DNA from: CAZVJA01 sp964626885
GTDB lineage: Bacteria; Planctomycetota; Planctomycetia; Planctomycetales; Planctomycetaceae
Reading direction: 5' to 3'
DNA: 7,126 bases
Assembly (NCBI GenBank): GCA_964626885.1
Contig: CAZVJA010000255.1
Span: 1-7,126, forward strand
Position 1 is the first letter of the stretch. Each line of letters begins with the position of its first letter. Positions 7,098 to 7,126 of the stretch are shown in pieces. The position numbers were made by a program, and so were the translations under genes. The notes beneath the pieces were generated by a model. That model did not search any database. It saw only the letters and a list, made by a program, of their open reading frames with translations, and had not been told where the DNA came from.

Positions 7098-7126
7098 CAC
7101 TTCTGAGACGCCTCGGCTCAGCAGTG
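7098..7126. repeat. Inverted repeat cut by the window end
   Basis: CACTTCTGAG (7098-7107) and CTCAGCAGTG (7117-7126) form a 10-bp inverted repeat with one mismatch and a 9-nt loop, preceded by GGGTGC. The right arm reaches the last base of the window, so the element may extend further. It lacks a T tract in view and looks like another palindromic intergenic repeat. Confidence 0.5.

Overview
The window looks like a chromosomal segment of a Planctomycetota bacterium. This is inferred from the high-GC housekeeping genes, the gene types (a DUF-like N-terminal region joined to a YHS domain in a secreted protein, and a LolC/E-type permease with a large extracytoplasmic insert) and the style of the intergenic DNA, which is full of short word-like repeats. 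No transposase, integrase, phage gene, tRNA, rRNA or CRISPR array was seen. All supported genes lie on the + strand.

Layout. Positions 2-250 hold the 3' end of lysS (lysyl-tRNA synthetase). Positions 347-1936 encode a LolC/LolE-type ABC permease, and 2166-2954 encode the matching LolD-type ATPase. Between these two lies a 100-N assembly gap flanked on both sides by the same 11-mer, so the true distance between them is unknown. Positions 2955-3345 are intergenic: several short repeats, a 15-bp tandem repeat, and a strong GC-rich stem-loop that would lie in the leader of the next gene. Positions 3346-4209 encode a fold-type IV branched-chain amino acid aminotransferase (ilvE). Positions 4550-5347 encode a secreted protein with a C-terminal cysteine-rich YHS domain. 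Positions 5776-6999 encode a DegT/DnrJ/EryC1/StrS sugar aminotransferase, which has a good sigma-70-type promoter upstream (TTGACA-17-TACAAC) and a textbook intrinsic terminator downstream.

How the genes work together. The permease and ATPase should form one ABC complex handling lipoproteins or another envelope substrate. The other genes look like independent transcription units: translation (lysS), branched-chain amino acid metabolism (ilvE), an envelope or metal-linked protein, and nucleotide-sugar or glycan modification (DegT family).

The most notable structure is a pair of related inverted-repeat elements, about 249 bp (4279-4527) and 223 bp (5364-5586). Both have ACCACGGAGACACGGAG-type ends and a second inner pair of inverted arms, and they bracket the YHS-domain gene within 22 bp upstream and 16 bp downstream. 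They look like non-autonomous MITE-like or REP-like elements with no coding capacity. Other repeats sit in every long intergenic space, and one 18-bp word occurs in inverted orientation on either side of the ATPase gene.
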